From Stieleria maiorica (GTDB lineage: Bacteria > Planctomycetota > Planctomycetia > Pirellulales > Pirellulaceae), in assembly GCF_008035925.1 (NCBI RefSeq), contig NZ_CP036264.1, forward strand, positions 7,163,641-7,227,640: DNA of 64,000 bases, given 5' to 3'. Within the stretch, counting starts at the first letter, position 1; each line of letters begins with the position of its first letter. Below are positions 57,201 to 64,000 of the stretch, piece by piece. The translations under genes and the position numbers were made by a program. The notes beneath the pieces are model-generated. The model saw nothing but the letters and a program-made list of their open reading frames with translations, searched no databases and was not told the origin of the DNA.

Positions 57201-57460
57201 TTTTCGATCAGTTCGAACCGCTCGAGCGTCAGGATAAACGGGTGCTGGACCGCTTTGATGCGTTCGAGCGATTTGAGTTCCTGTTCGGCCCGTCGTTCGT
57301 CTTGCTGTCCGAACACGAATTTGACGGCTTTCTTCAGCCCACCGGGCGCGTTGGCACGCCAGACTTCGCCGTACCCGCCGCGTCCGATCCGTTTTTCCAG
57401 GACGTAACCTTCGATCGGTTCATAACCGGGTTGAATCCGTTTGGTTTTGACAGTCGTCAT
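54218..57460 (-). CDS. Ser/Thr protein kinase fused to a tubulin-like GTPase domain
   Basis: 1,080 residues. N-terminal eukaryotic-like kinase: glycine loop IGRGGYGEV, lysine K47 (AVKFV), catalytic HLDIKPGN (D144, K146, N149), DFG (161-163), and PIYAPPEV. Then a domain with the tubulin/FtsZ nucleotide motifs: ALGGTGADCLSALRSRI (GGTG near 320) and VGSLTGGTGSGMYLDIV (GGTGSG near 459-464), as in Pfam Tubulin_2. A long coiled-coil C-terminal part follows (LGEIRQQMTQLQQALLQ) and then a poorly defined segment. Soluble. The start was placed at the ATG with GAGAG nine bases upstream; a TTG at 57484 would add eight residues. It follows the AAA gene closely, forming an operon. GTP binding and kinase activity are predicted, not proven. 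Confidence 0.88.
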   Translation of the reverse strand: MTTVKTKRIQPGYEPIEGYVLEKRIGRGGYGEVWRANAPGGLKKAVKFVFGQQDERRAEQELKSLERIKAVQHPFILTLERFELIENQLVIVTELADGSLEDVFKQHQARGSCGIPRDMLLGYMKDAADALDYLHQLYKLQHLDIKPGNLLIVGGRVKVADFGLLKDLGDIECSMVGGLTPIYAPPEVFDGRPSMHSDQYSLAVMYQELLTSTRPFSGRTIAQLATQHVHNAPNLKPLPASDRPCVARALEKSPERRFASCTEFVEKLVRPHATVGEVDHREGTTSQTAARPVENLPQLEDSLGTSNEIHQTQALVVALGGTGADCLSALRSRIYDFGAGSPVVLHSVLIDTNPMTTQSALMVDSTDVVPRCRVVEARLRTPNEYRNSGTGRLKTISRRWIYNVPRNGQTGGMRPLGRLALVDHGEQVMQTLRDAVEALNAAKSENAPPKIYVVGSLTGGTGSGMYLDIVYLLRHLLDESAMENEPILSFLTTNRFQGDPSRPLALHATKSAIKELAHFLMPGNSYPGDAGAGWPSVPAARTPLHNTYVIAQSDRPGAPPPLHSVIDYLWADATVCGEWFAKGRHEDDDSSTRPSVIRTMSVAQIGDPEDRQPNLLAPHAVKLLLLRWLGNPRDSKAAAKEFSGRIRRRCRLDSDALCGQTVQWFGNNRQDRRGKLMERLGNLDPALLQKPTAVRSHLVKWLTEVIDLDQTEVLAGQIVHQIQREINSRLQDGKSDLSSTITGLGEIRQQMTQLQQALLQRSEDEFQRIADNGDGDQAAPDCENADSPRGPMAALRSACGIGEQLVEIIACRAAASVAATLIDNLAEMAETYVDASARLAQAITQLADDDRQAVDHWSTLAPEIRNGLPDIVEKLHRANVVGQLFRVIQAPATMTTDFIVNELSVAAAGLIRQRTATADDSSSGNATTHDVRRSHGADANTASTATTDELQIGNTTCFNPQTDPVAMTQTHTWSTPDAVPSLTAESAFEAVRPPLLECGGKQRVFLVCRDKTEQRTLLSQLPKDEALSLTTIQAKASMPMLVHEAQDIELQNVLSWLDALTGDDGRISDRLVTRCDINWS

Positions 57461-57491
57461 CTTCCGTTGCTCTCGGTGACTCAAGTGGACG

Positions 57492-58817
57492 CTACAGGTC
57501 GCTGAAGTAGCTTCGGCAGGCGCGTTCCAGATACTCCGGGCGAATGCCCAAGGGCAGCTGTCGGTAGCGGCAAAAGGCTTCGATCTGTTTCAACAGATCG
57601 CGCGGGTGACAGCGCCGTGGTTTGCGTGATTTGGTCTGGTAGTACGACAGCATGTATTCGGCGGCTTCGGGCGTTTCCGGGAATCCCATCTGACGCGAGA
57701 CCGTTCTCATCAATTGCCGGTATTCTTCCGGCCCCGGATCTCCCACAAAGATCTTGTAGGGAACGCGTCTCAGAAAGGCTTCGTCGACCAGGTCGCCCGG
57801 ATCCAGGTTGGTCGAAAAGATCAACAGCTGCTCGAACGGCAATTGGATTTTCTTGCCGGTGGGCAGCGTCAGGAAGTCGCATCGATTCTCCAACGGAACG
57901 ATCCAGCGGTTGAGCAGCTCTTCGGGGGCGATCCGTTGACGACCGAAGTCATCGATCAACAGACAACCGCAATTGCTTTTCATCTGCAACGGCGCTTCGC
58001 AGATGTTGCTGCGTTCGTCGTGTCGCACCTCCAGGTTCTCCATCACCAGTTCGCCGCCGACCATCACCGTCGGGCGTTGGATGCGAAGCCAGCGCCGATC
58101 CCATTCTTGGGCTTTCAGGATTTGTGCGGCCGTTTCCGGGACCGGGGCGGGCCGATGAAACGCGTCGTCTTGCAGTTTGATCAGGTTGCCGTCATCAAGA
58201 ATCGCGTGCGGAATCCAAATCTCTTGGCCCAGACACTGCGTCAGACAGCGGGCGATTGTCGTTTTTCCGTTGCCGGGTTCGCCGAACAGAAACAACCCGG
58301 TGTTGCTGTTGATCGCCGGTCCGATGAAGTCCAACAGGTCCTGTTGATAGGAGATCTCCGAGAGCGCCTGACGCAGTTGGTCTTGCGTGACCGGCTCCAG
58401 CCCCGCCGATTGGGCTTCGACACTGAGCACATAATCCGACAGCGGGACCGGCGCCGGGCCGACGTAGCTGCACTGTTTCATCTGGTTGCCGGCGCGGGTC
58501 TGGCCGAGTTCGGTCAACGAGTAATAGTAATCGTTGAACGGAGCCGGACGCACGTGCGCGATCAGCTTGCGGGTCCGCATCGAATCGAGCAACGGATCGG
58601 TCACTTTGAAGGGCAGACCGATGAATTCGGACAGGCTGCGACCGCTGATGGTGCCGATGCTGAGCACGGACTTGAGAATCAGGCCTTCGACAAACGAATC
58701 GCTCAGCCCGGTTTCGGAAAGCGATTGGGTCTCGGCCGGCCAAAACGTATCGTCGGTCAGCAGGCTGCCTAGCAGGCCCGAATCAACAGCATGGGTCTCA
58801 TGGATTGCGGCGTTCAT
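57492..58817 (-). CDS. AAA-family ATPase
   Basis: 441 residues with a winged-helix-like N-terminus (about 40-105), Walker A FGEPGNGKT (179-186), Walker B GCLLIDDFGRQR (285-291), sensor-like FSTNLDP (337) and arginine segment LRRVPYKI (350-351), as in MoxR/Bcs1-like AAA proteins. Such ATPases remodel or dislodge proteins. It precedes the kinase-tubulin gene by about 30 bp and is the first gene of the pair. Client unknown; the tubulin-like protein is the obvious candidate. Confidence 0.87.
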   Translation of the reverse strand: MNAAIHETHAVDSGLLGSLLTDDTFWPAETQSLSETGLSDSFVEGLILKSVLSIGTISGRSLSEFIGLPFKVTDPLLDSMRTRKLIAHVRPAPFNDYYYSLTELGQTRAGNQMKQCSYVGPAPVPLSDYVLSVEAQSAGLEPVTQDQLRQALSEISYQQDLLDFIGPAINSNTGLFLFGEPGNGKTTIARCLTQCLGQEIWIPHAILDDGNLIKLQDDAFHRPAPVPETAAQILKAQEWDRRWLRIQRPTVMVGGELVMENLEVRHDERSNICEAPLQMKSNCGCLLIDDFGRQRIAPEELLNRWIVPLENRCDFLTLPTGKKIQLPFEQLLIFSTNLDPGDLVDEAFLRRVPYKIFVGDPGPEEYRQLMRTVSRQMGFPETPEAAEYMLSYYQTKSRKPRRCHPRDLLKQIEAFCRYRQLPLGIRPEYLERACRSYFSDL

Positions 58818-59303
58818 ACCGAATGTGCGGATTGAGTGTGGTGAGTGTGATGCGAAATTGCGTGGGGATGCATCGGCGTCTTCCAGGAACTTGCCGGCGG
58901 GGGGATCGCGGGGCGTTTCCTGTAGGACGGTTGACTGAAAACTAGCTCACCAATAACCCGCGTCACGTGCGAAACGAGGGCTCGTGCTCGGTCACAGCTC
59001 GGTTTTCGGCTAGTGGACGAGGCGACGAGTCCATTCGGAGTGCCGGTTGTGAGGACTCCTTGCGTCGTCCACTACGGCTCATCGGCCCCTTTTCGCGAAT
59101 CGCCCCCGCCGGGGGCCCGGGGGATTGGATCCCTCCCAAGATTTCTGCCGCCGAACAAGATTTCTGACGCCGAACAGCGGGGGGGACGAAAATGCGACCT
59201 ACAGTTTTGCTGAAACCGATGTCTCTCGGGTGATCTCGGTCCATCGGCAGATCGGCCAATCACGCCCCACTTTCATCCGACGCCTTCATCCGCCCATTAC
59301 CCC
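58818..59303. other. Divergent intergenic region between the AAA and FHA-EAL genes
   Basis: 486 bases. It holds the family B palindrome at 59010-59075, a 19-bp direct repeat (CAAGATTTCTGCCGCCGAA at 59137-59155 and 59156-59174, one difference) and a GC-rich palindrome around 59105-59122. Promoters for both flanking genes must be here. Two opposite-strand open frames in it are not supported. Confidence 0.6.
59010..59075. repeat. Palindromic REP-like element, family B copy 2
   Basis: Arms TAGTGGACGAGGCGACGAG (to 59032) and 59053-59075 match the copy at 49596-49661, with the same total length of 66 bp and the same loop-side words. Confidence 0.9.
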
Positions 59304-60419
59304 ATGACCTCGCTCGACACTTCCGCACTCGACCGGCTCTGCCACAGCACCGTGGTTGGGAGCGACGTTTGGTTCTTGTCCGGGGCTCTTGAACCTCGGG
59401 ACAATCTGCGTCACCTGCCGATCGACGAGCCGGAGTTCACGATCGGTCGAAAACCGGGGTCGTCGCTGAAGTTGAATTTCAAAACCGTCAGCGGGCGACA
59501 CGCCATCCTGTCGCCCCACGATGGCAAATTGCGGCTGACCGATCTGAACAGCACCAACGGGACGTATGTCAACGGCGAACGCATTCAAGGTGAAGTCACG
59601 GTCGATGAAGAAGACCTGATTCACTTCGCCGAGGCGCCCTTTCGAGTGCTTCGGCAATCGCCGACCGGACAATCCGCCGGAACGATCGCACGCAACGTCT
59701 GTGACGAAGCGTTGGCGCTGGTGCAGTTCGATCGCATGATGAGCGAAAAACTGGTGCGACCGCACTTCCAGGTGATCGTCGAAGTTGAAAGCCGAAACGT
59801 CGTCGGCCACGAAATCCTGGGACGCGGCAGCGTGTTCGGACTCGAATCGGTCGCGGCCATGTTTCACGCCGCCAGCCAGCTGAATCTGGAAGTCGAACTC
59901 AGTCAGCTGTTGCGTTGGGAAGGTGTTCGCGTCGGACGCGACCTGCCCACCCGCCCCAATCTGTTCGTCAACACCCATCCCAAGGAAATGGAGGATGCCG
60001 GCAAGCTGATCGATTCGCTGGTCAAGGTCCGCCAGATGTCGGGCAACACCGATTTGGTGTTGGAGATCCACGAGGCCAGTGTCACCAACCGTCAGGTCAT
60101 GCGTGAACTTTCCGCCGCCGTGAAAGACCTGGAGATCGAACTGGCGTTCGATGATTTCGGCTCCGGCCAGGCACGGCTGGCAGAACTGATCGAAGCACGT
60201 CCCGATTACGTCAAATTCGATATTTCGCTGATCCATGCGATCGATCACGCCGACGAACCCCGCCATCGCATGCTCGAAACGCTCGTGCAAATGGTCCGCG
60301 ATCTGGAGATCAAGGCGCTGGCCGAAGGGATCGAGACGTCCAGCGAAGCGGATGCCTGTCAAGCGATCGGGTTTGATCTCGCGCAAGGCTATTTCTACGG
60401 CCGCCCGACACCGTTGTAG
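59304..60419 (+). CDS. FHA-EAL domain protein
   Basis: 371 residues. N-terminal FHA domain with the phosphothreonine-binding residues GR (48-49), SGRH (63-66) and NSTNGTYVNG (82-91). C-terminal EAL phosphodiesterase domain: HEIL (E170) in place of EAL, N223 (FVNTHP), LEIHE, DDFGSG (283-284), KFD (K304), AEGIE (341) and QGYFYGRP. The metal and catalytic residues appear present, so c-di-GMP hydrolysis is possible though unproven. FHA would tie it to a Ser/Thr kinase, and one lies divergently next door. No membrane segment. Confidence 0.9.
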   Translation: MTSLDTSALDRLCHSTVVGSDVWFLSGALEPRDNLRHLPIDEPEFTIGRKPGSSLKLNFKTVSGRHAILSPHDGKLRLTDLNSTNGTYVNGERIQGEVTVDEEDLIHFAEAPFRVLRQSPTGQSAGTIARNVCDEALALVQFDRMMSEKLVRPHFQVIVEVESRNVVGHEILGRGSVFGLESVAAMFHAASQLNLEVELSQLLRWEGVRVGRDLPTRPNLFVNTHPKEMEDAGKLIDSLVKVRQMSGNTDLVLEIHEASVTNRQVMRELSAAVKDLEIELAFDDFGSGQARLAELIEARPDYVKFDISLIHAIDHADEPRHRMLETLVQMVRDLEIKALAEGIETSSEADACQAIGFDLAQGYFYGRPTPL

Positions 60420-60447
60420 CGCCTTCGTCGGCATTCCTACGATGGTC

Positions 60448-60564
60448 TCGTTCCCGGGCTCCAGCCTGGGAACGAAATACTCTTGAGGCTCCGCCTCGGG
60501 GATCACGCGGCGTCTGTGGCGGGAGCCACATCGGCATTGCGTTCCAAGGCAGGAGCCTTGGAAC
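60448..60564. repeat. Composite of three intergenic hairpins
   Basis: A 13-bp imperfect stem (TCGTTCCCGGGCT / AGCCTGGGAACGA, 60448-60475), then TGTGGC / GCCACA around GGGA (60515-60530), then GTTCCAAGGC / GCCTTGGAAC (60541-60564). They follow the FHA-EAL stop codon by 29 bases and precede the 60818 gene. Possibly a transcript end or a mobile repeat composite. The rest of 60420-60817 shows no gene. Confidence 0.75.
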
Positions 60565-60817
60565 GAGGCTCAAGGCCCATTCGACGGCGGCCCGACAGCG
60601 CGCAGTAGTGCCTTTGCTGGCAACTCTTCTCTGTGGCGAATCTTTGCCGGTTGTAACAGTTCATCCGTCTACAACCGCCGACGACACCCTGGAAACGCCG
60701 AAAGGACAGGGATCATCGTTGCAACCTGTCCGATCATCACTACGGCAATCAACCTCATGACGGATGGCCCCGTCCCAAGTTGACGCCGCAATCGGACGGT
60801 ACGGAGACGGAAGACCT

Positions 60818-62395
60818 ATGAACACAATCGAGCGGAAACGGATGACGCGACGCAATCGACAACGCGCGATGCTGCTGGGCATCGGACTCTCGGCCGTCGC
60901 GTCGACGGCCGGTGCGGGGACGCACGGGAATCCGTATTTCCCCGCCGCAGAGTCGTCTCAAACCGTCACCGTCGTCAGTAACACCACCGATGCGGCCGAG
61001 CCGAGTGGGCGCGGCCCGGTGTCGACGACGGTTTCGGTCCCACGTCGGTTACCCCCGGTGAATTCCCCGGTGAATTCCCCGGTGAATTCCCCGGTGAATT
61101 CCCCGGCTGTCCTGGAATCCGAGCCCGAATTGCCAGCGGTGACCACACCGCCCAAGCGGCGGCACGCGATCCCGGCCACCGCGGCGCTTCCGCAAGTGCC
61201 GGTCCACGACACGGAATCGTCACGCTGGTTGCAGTCGATCACTCCCCAATCTTGCCTGGACCGCGCCGCACGCCATCTGGACGACGCCTACCGCGAATAC
61301 TCCGTCGGGGCTTGGTCGTCGGCGGAATCATCGGCATGGACGGCATTGGAGTTGACGGCGACGGGGATCGACATCGCCGATTCGCAAAACGCCGCGCCGG
61401 GACAATCGATCACGGCCGCCGCGGACATGCGAGTCGCTCGGACGGCGATCGGAGAGGCCAGGGATTTTGTGGCGGCGGGGGCGGCGGTCGATGTCGAGAT
61501 GATTGCGGCGATCGCGTCCTCGCATCAAACGCCTGCGACGGCTGGGATGTCGCCCAACGGATTAACACCTCCCCAGCTAGCCGATCGCTACTTGGATTTT
61601 GCACGCGTGAAACTGGCGCCTCTGGCTGCCCGCCAGGTCCAAGCGGCCCAGGCGATGGATTTGATCGCCGCGATCCAACTGGGACGCAACGAAACGAATT
61701 GGTTGCCCGAAGAAACGGCGCTCTGTCTCCGCCGCGCCGCGCTCCAGGGCCAGCCTTCCAACGCCAGTTTGGCGACGCGTCTGGGCATGCAGCTGGCCGA
61801 CATGGGGCTGGACGCCGAAGCACAATGGACGCTGCGCCATGCGATGACACTCGCACCGACCGCAGAGGTCGCCTCGGCGCTGGACGCCGTGATGGCGCGC
61901 GGGAAGCCTGCCGTCGGCGGCGTCTCGCCCGACCAACCGAGCACTCAACCGGGCATCCAACCGACCGTGCCGGTCGTCGCGGAACAACGACTGCCCCAGG
62001 TGATCGAACTGTCGCCGGCCCAGTTCGCATCCATCTCTCCGGCGGTCAACACGCTGGTCCGTCCCGCGGCAGAGGTTCCAAACCAACGCCAACCGGCGGC
62101 GGTCCAACCGGCCGTGCCCGTCGAGACGAAGCCTGAAAAGAGCGCGAAGAAAGCGTCGCGATTCATCCCGGCGTCGTTGGCCGGGTTTCGGCTGCCGTTG
62201 ATCGGGGCGAAAGCGAATCCGACCGAAGATCCGGCGATGGATCCCCGACAAGACGAACCCACGGTGGATCCAGCCTTCTCGGTCGATGAATTCCAACCCT
62301 ACGACGCATCCACCGCAGCCTCGCCCACCGCCTCAACCGATCAGCAGGGCTCCGCGATGAAACGGTTCCTCGGCAAGTTTCCGAGATTGTGGTAA
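60818..62395 (+). CDS. Secreted protein with VNSP repeats and TPR-like region, unknown function
   Basis: 525 residues. Signal peptide (RAMLLGIGLSAVASTAGAG). A run of four PVNS units (from 61055) is followed by a helical middle part with TPR-like spacing (SLATRLGMQLADMGLDAEAQWTLRHAM) and a low-complexity Pro/Thr/Gln-rich end. The start at 60818 is preceded by GGAAG; an earlier in-frame start at 60764 is not favoured. It abuts the polysaccharide export gene (TAATG), suggesting a shared role in surface glycan export. No family recognised. Confidence 0.72.
   Translation: MNTIERKRMTRRNRQRAMLLGIGLSAVASTAGAGTHGNPYFPAAESSQTVTVVSNTTDAAEPSGRGPVSTTVSVPRRLPPVNSPVNSPVNSPVNSPAVLESEPELPAVTTPPKRRHAIPATAALPQVPVHDTESSRWLQSITPQSCLDRAARHLDDAYREYSVGAWSSAESSAWTALELTATGIDIADSQNAAPGQSITAAADMRVARTAIGEARDFVAAGAAVDVEMIAAIASSHQTPATAGMSPNGLTPPQLADRYLDFARVKLAPLAARQVQAAQAMDLIAAIQLGRNETNWLPEETALCLRRAALQGQPSNASLATRLGMQLADMGLDAEAQWTLRHAMTLAPTAEVASALDAVMARGKPAVGGVSPDQPSTQPGIQPTVPVVAEQRLPQVIELSPAQFASISPAVNTLVRPAAEVPNQRQPAAVQPAVPVETKPEKSAKKASRFIPASLAGFRLPLIGAKANPTEDPAMDPRQDEPTVDPAFSVDEFQPYDASTAASPTASTDQQGSAMKRFLGKFPRLW
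61055..61102 (+). repeat. Four 12-bp tandem repeats in coding sequence
   Basis: Perfect units CCGGTGAATTCC encoding PVNS four times. In frame, so copy-number change would lengthen or shorten the protein without breaking it. Confidence 0.95.
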
Positions 62396-62472
62396 TGCGA
62401 CGCCGTTCCAGGATCGCTCGCCGCGATCCAATCGATCACGCTCAATGTCATTCGTGTAAGCGAGATTTTGCC

Positions 62473-63768
62473 ATGCAGTCTCAATCATCCTCTCGACTGA
62501 ACCTCGCTTCGGCGTGGATCGCCGCCGTCGCGATGGCCGGTTGCGTGTTCGCTTGCACGATCGCTTCGGCCCAAGTTGCCGTCTCTCCGCCGCCCAGTGC
62601 CACAGCGGCCAGTGCCACAGCGGCCAGTGCCACAGCGCCCAGTGCCACAGCGGCTGGTGTCCCGGCGGCTGGCGGCGTCAGGATGCCGGAGACCGATTGT
62701 GGATGTCGAAATGTTCCGGGTGGCTACCCCTGCAAAAGCGGATGTCCCAAGTGCATGATGGCGGTCGATTGTCAGGATCATTGCGGAGCGGAAGGGCGTT
62801 GGCGTGACATGCAACCGATGCCGTTTGACGCCTATGGTCCGGGTGGCTACGCCGGTCCCTCGCGGTATGCGCATTTGGGCGAGTATCGCCTGCGGCCCGG
62901 TGATCAGTTGCAAGTCATTTACCTGATCACGCGTCGTCAAGATCAAGGCGACTATCGGTTGGCCCCCGGTGACGAAGTGCTGATCGAATCGGTCGCCGAT
63001 CAGGATTTGCAACGTGGTACACTCGACCGCGGACTGGAGATCCAACCCGATGGGACGATCACGGTTCGGTTGCTAGGGCAGGTCCATGCCGCGGGACTGT
63101 CGATCAGTCAGCTCCGCGACGTGCTGGAACAGAAGTACAAGAAACTTTATGACGAACCGTCGATCGATGTCACGCCGGTTCGTACCAACCGTTTGGCCGA
63201 AGACATTCGAAACGCCGTGGGCGGTCAGAGCGGATTGCAACAACAGGCGCTCACGGTCACGGTGATGCCGGACGGAAAGATTCGGCTGCCCGGAATCGGT
63301 GGGTTGTGCGTTCAGGGGTTCTCGCTTCCGGAACTCAAGAAAGAGATCAACTTGCGCTATCGCGAATTGGTCGTCGGATTGGAAGCCGAACCGATCCTGA
63401 CGCAGCAAGCCAATCATTTCGTCTATGTGCTCGGTGAAGTCGCAACGCCGAACCGGATTCAATTGGAAGGACCGACCACGGTGCTCGGCGCGATCGCGCG
63501 TGCCGGCGGTCATCTGCCCGGCGGCAACATGCGGCAAGTCGTCGTGTTGCGACGGGCCGAGGATTGGCGACTGGTGTCCACGATGTTGGATTTGCAAGGG
63601 GCGGTGTTGGGCAAGCGGCCGACACCGGCCGACGAGATCTGGCTGCGAGACAGCGACGTGGTGATCGTGCCCCAACGTCCGATCGTGCGTCTGGACAATT
63701 GGATCGAACAGATCTTCACCCGCGGCATCTACGCCGCGATCCCACCGCTGAACATCGAAGTGCGGTAG
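62473..63768 (+). CDS. Polysaccharide biosynthesis/export protein (Wza-like)
   Basis: 431 residues, exported. Signal-like start (SAWIAAVAMAGCVFACTIASA), a run of SATAA repeats, a cysteine-rich segment (CGCRNVPGGYPCKSGCPKCM), then the Poly_export domain (YRLRPGDQLQVIYLI; GLEIQPDGTITVRLLGQVHAAGL) and an SLBB domain (FVYVLGEVATPNRIQLEG). These proteins form the outer-membrane channel for polysaccharide export. Preceded without gap by the 60818 gene. The start at 62473 begins the signal; a start at 62395 overlapping the previous stop is possible. It may serve the glycan made by the 39.5-42.7 kb cluster. Confidence 0.87.
   Translation: MQSQSSSRLNLASAWIAAVAMAGCVFACTIASAQVAVSPPPSATAASATAASATAPSATAAGVPAAGGVRMPETDCGCRNVPGGYPCKSGCPKCMMAVDCQDHCGAEGRWRDMQPMPFDAYGPGGYAGPSRYAHLGEYRLRPGDQLQVIYLITRRQDQGDYRLAPGDEVLIESVADQDLQRGTLDRGLEIQPDGTITVRLLGQVHAAGLSISQLRDVLEQKYKKLYDEPSIDVTPVRTNRLAEDIRNAVGGQSGLQQQALTVTVMPDGKIRLPGIGGLCVQGFSLPELKKEINLRYRELVVGLEAEPILTQQANHFVYVLGEVATPNRIQLEGPTTVLGAIARAGGHLPGGNMRQVVVLRRAEDWRLVSTMLDLQGAVLGKRPTPADEIWLRDSDVVIVPQRPIVRLDNWIEQIFTRGIYAAIPPLNIEVR
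62595..62654 (+). repeat. Four 15-bp tandem repeats in coding sequence
   Basis: Units of CAGTGCCACAGCGGC (the third with one change) encode ASATA-type repeats just after the signal peptide of the export protein. In frame, like the neighbouring repeat in the previous gene. Confidence 0.95.
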
Positions 63769-63801
63769 GGATGTCGTGTGGATAATGAACTTACGACAGC
63801 T

Positions 63802-63833
63802 CCCTTCTCCCCCGGCTTTGCGGGGGAGAAGGG
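63802..63833. terminator. Strong hairpin after the export gene
   Basis: CCCTTCTCCCCCG / CGGGGGAGAAGGG, a perfect 13-bp stem with a 6-base loop (GCTTTG), 34 bases after the stop codon at 63768. Could be a terminator or a dispersed repeat. Nothing else is supported to 64000; a 10-bp inverted repeat (GCGGTCTGTC, 63852-63861 and 63915-63924) lies downstream. Confidence 0.6.
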
Positions 63834-64000
63834 TTGGGGATGAGGGGGCCGGCGGTCTGTCCAAAGCCACACAATGAGTCGCAGACGGCGCGGGTGTTCG
63901 GCCCCTCTGGCCAAGACAGACCGCGGTCATTGTCGTCGGGCGATCAAAATCGTTCGCGAGATCTGTTTGAGGGACATGTAGAGCCATGTCCTCGATTGCG

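Noticed and set aside
49567..59259. Two open frames, near 49.6 kb and 59.0 kb, that share peptide words (SSPRPL)
   Set aside because: The match comes from the palindromic family B repeat in both places, not from a conserved protein.
63729..63914. Minus-strand frame at the right end with PFSPAKPGEKG
   Set aside because: It is the translation of the strong hairpin element at 63802-63833.
1..64000. CRISPR arrays, prophage or integron signals
   Set aside because: The only regular arrays are G-rich or coding tandem repeats without spacers, and no integrase, transposase or phage gene was recognised.
1..64000. tRNA and rRNA genes
   Set aside because: No cloverleaf-like or rRNA-like conserved stretch was recognised by eye; a covariance search would be decisive.

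Overview
The window looks like a chromosomal segment of a planctomycete of the Pirellulaceae (Rhodopirellula/Stieleria-like). The evidence is high GC, abundant short palindromic intergenic repeats, secreted proteins with the N-terminal 'LExRxLLA' leader typical of planctomycete surface proteins, dockerin-like calcium loops on secreted proteins, a protein kinase fused to a tubulin-like domain, and many signalling proteins. The genus is an inference; no rRNA or tRNA gene was seen.

Layout. 0.1-6 kb: a TolC-type outer-membrane lipoprotein preceded by a G-rich tandem repeat, then a PAS histidine kinase with a single-domain response regulator. 6-10.2 kb: a minus-strand run encoding an aminotransferase, an omega-amidase-like nitrilase, a lipoprotein isoaspartyl methyltransferase and a di-heme cytochrome c peroxidase. 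10.3-13 kb: a small secreted Tyr-rich protein, a prenyltransferase-repeat protein and a TPR gene interrupted by a frameshift. 13.2-15 kb: lepA. 15.3-38 kb: two large secreted proteins, a dockerin-bearing vanadium-haloperoxidase-like enzyme and a 6,639-residue protein with two intact metzincin zinc motifs, beta-helix-like sequence, about 13 Ig/cadherin-like repeats and a C-terminal dockerin. 38.5-42.7 kb: a methyltransferase and a three-gene polysaccharide cluster (sugar transferase with degenerate GGDEF-like N-terminus, polysaccharide deacetylase, WecG/TagA transferase). 42.8-45.7 kb: L-2-hydroxyglutarate oxidase with an ABC permease and ATPase but no binding protein. 45.75-49.6 kb: a DUF58 and transglutaminase pair. 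49.7-54.2 kb: a receiver-HDOD protein, a class II-type cytochrome c, a stand-alone type II secretion F protein, a small hypothetical protein and a soluble histidine kinase. 54.2-60.4 kb: an AAA ATPase and Ser/Thr-kinase/tubulin-like fusion operon, with a divergent FHA-EAL gene. 60.8-63.8 kb: a secreted repeat-bearing protein and a Wza-like polysaccharide export protein.

The most unusual unit is the AAA ATPase/kinase-tubulin operon beside an FHA-EAL gene. The kinase could phosphorylate a target bound by the FHA domain and so connect a tubulin-like GTPase to c-di-GMP turnover; this is inference from gene order and domains. Other notable points are the giant double-protease surface protein, at least three palindromic repeat families present in two copies or as composites, and a methyltransferase that appears to be exported although its cofactor is cytoplasmic. 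The long opposite-strand ORFs across the giant gene are read as GC-driven shadows.
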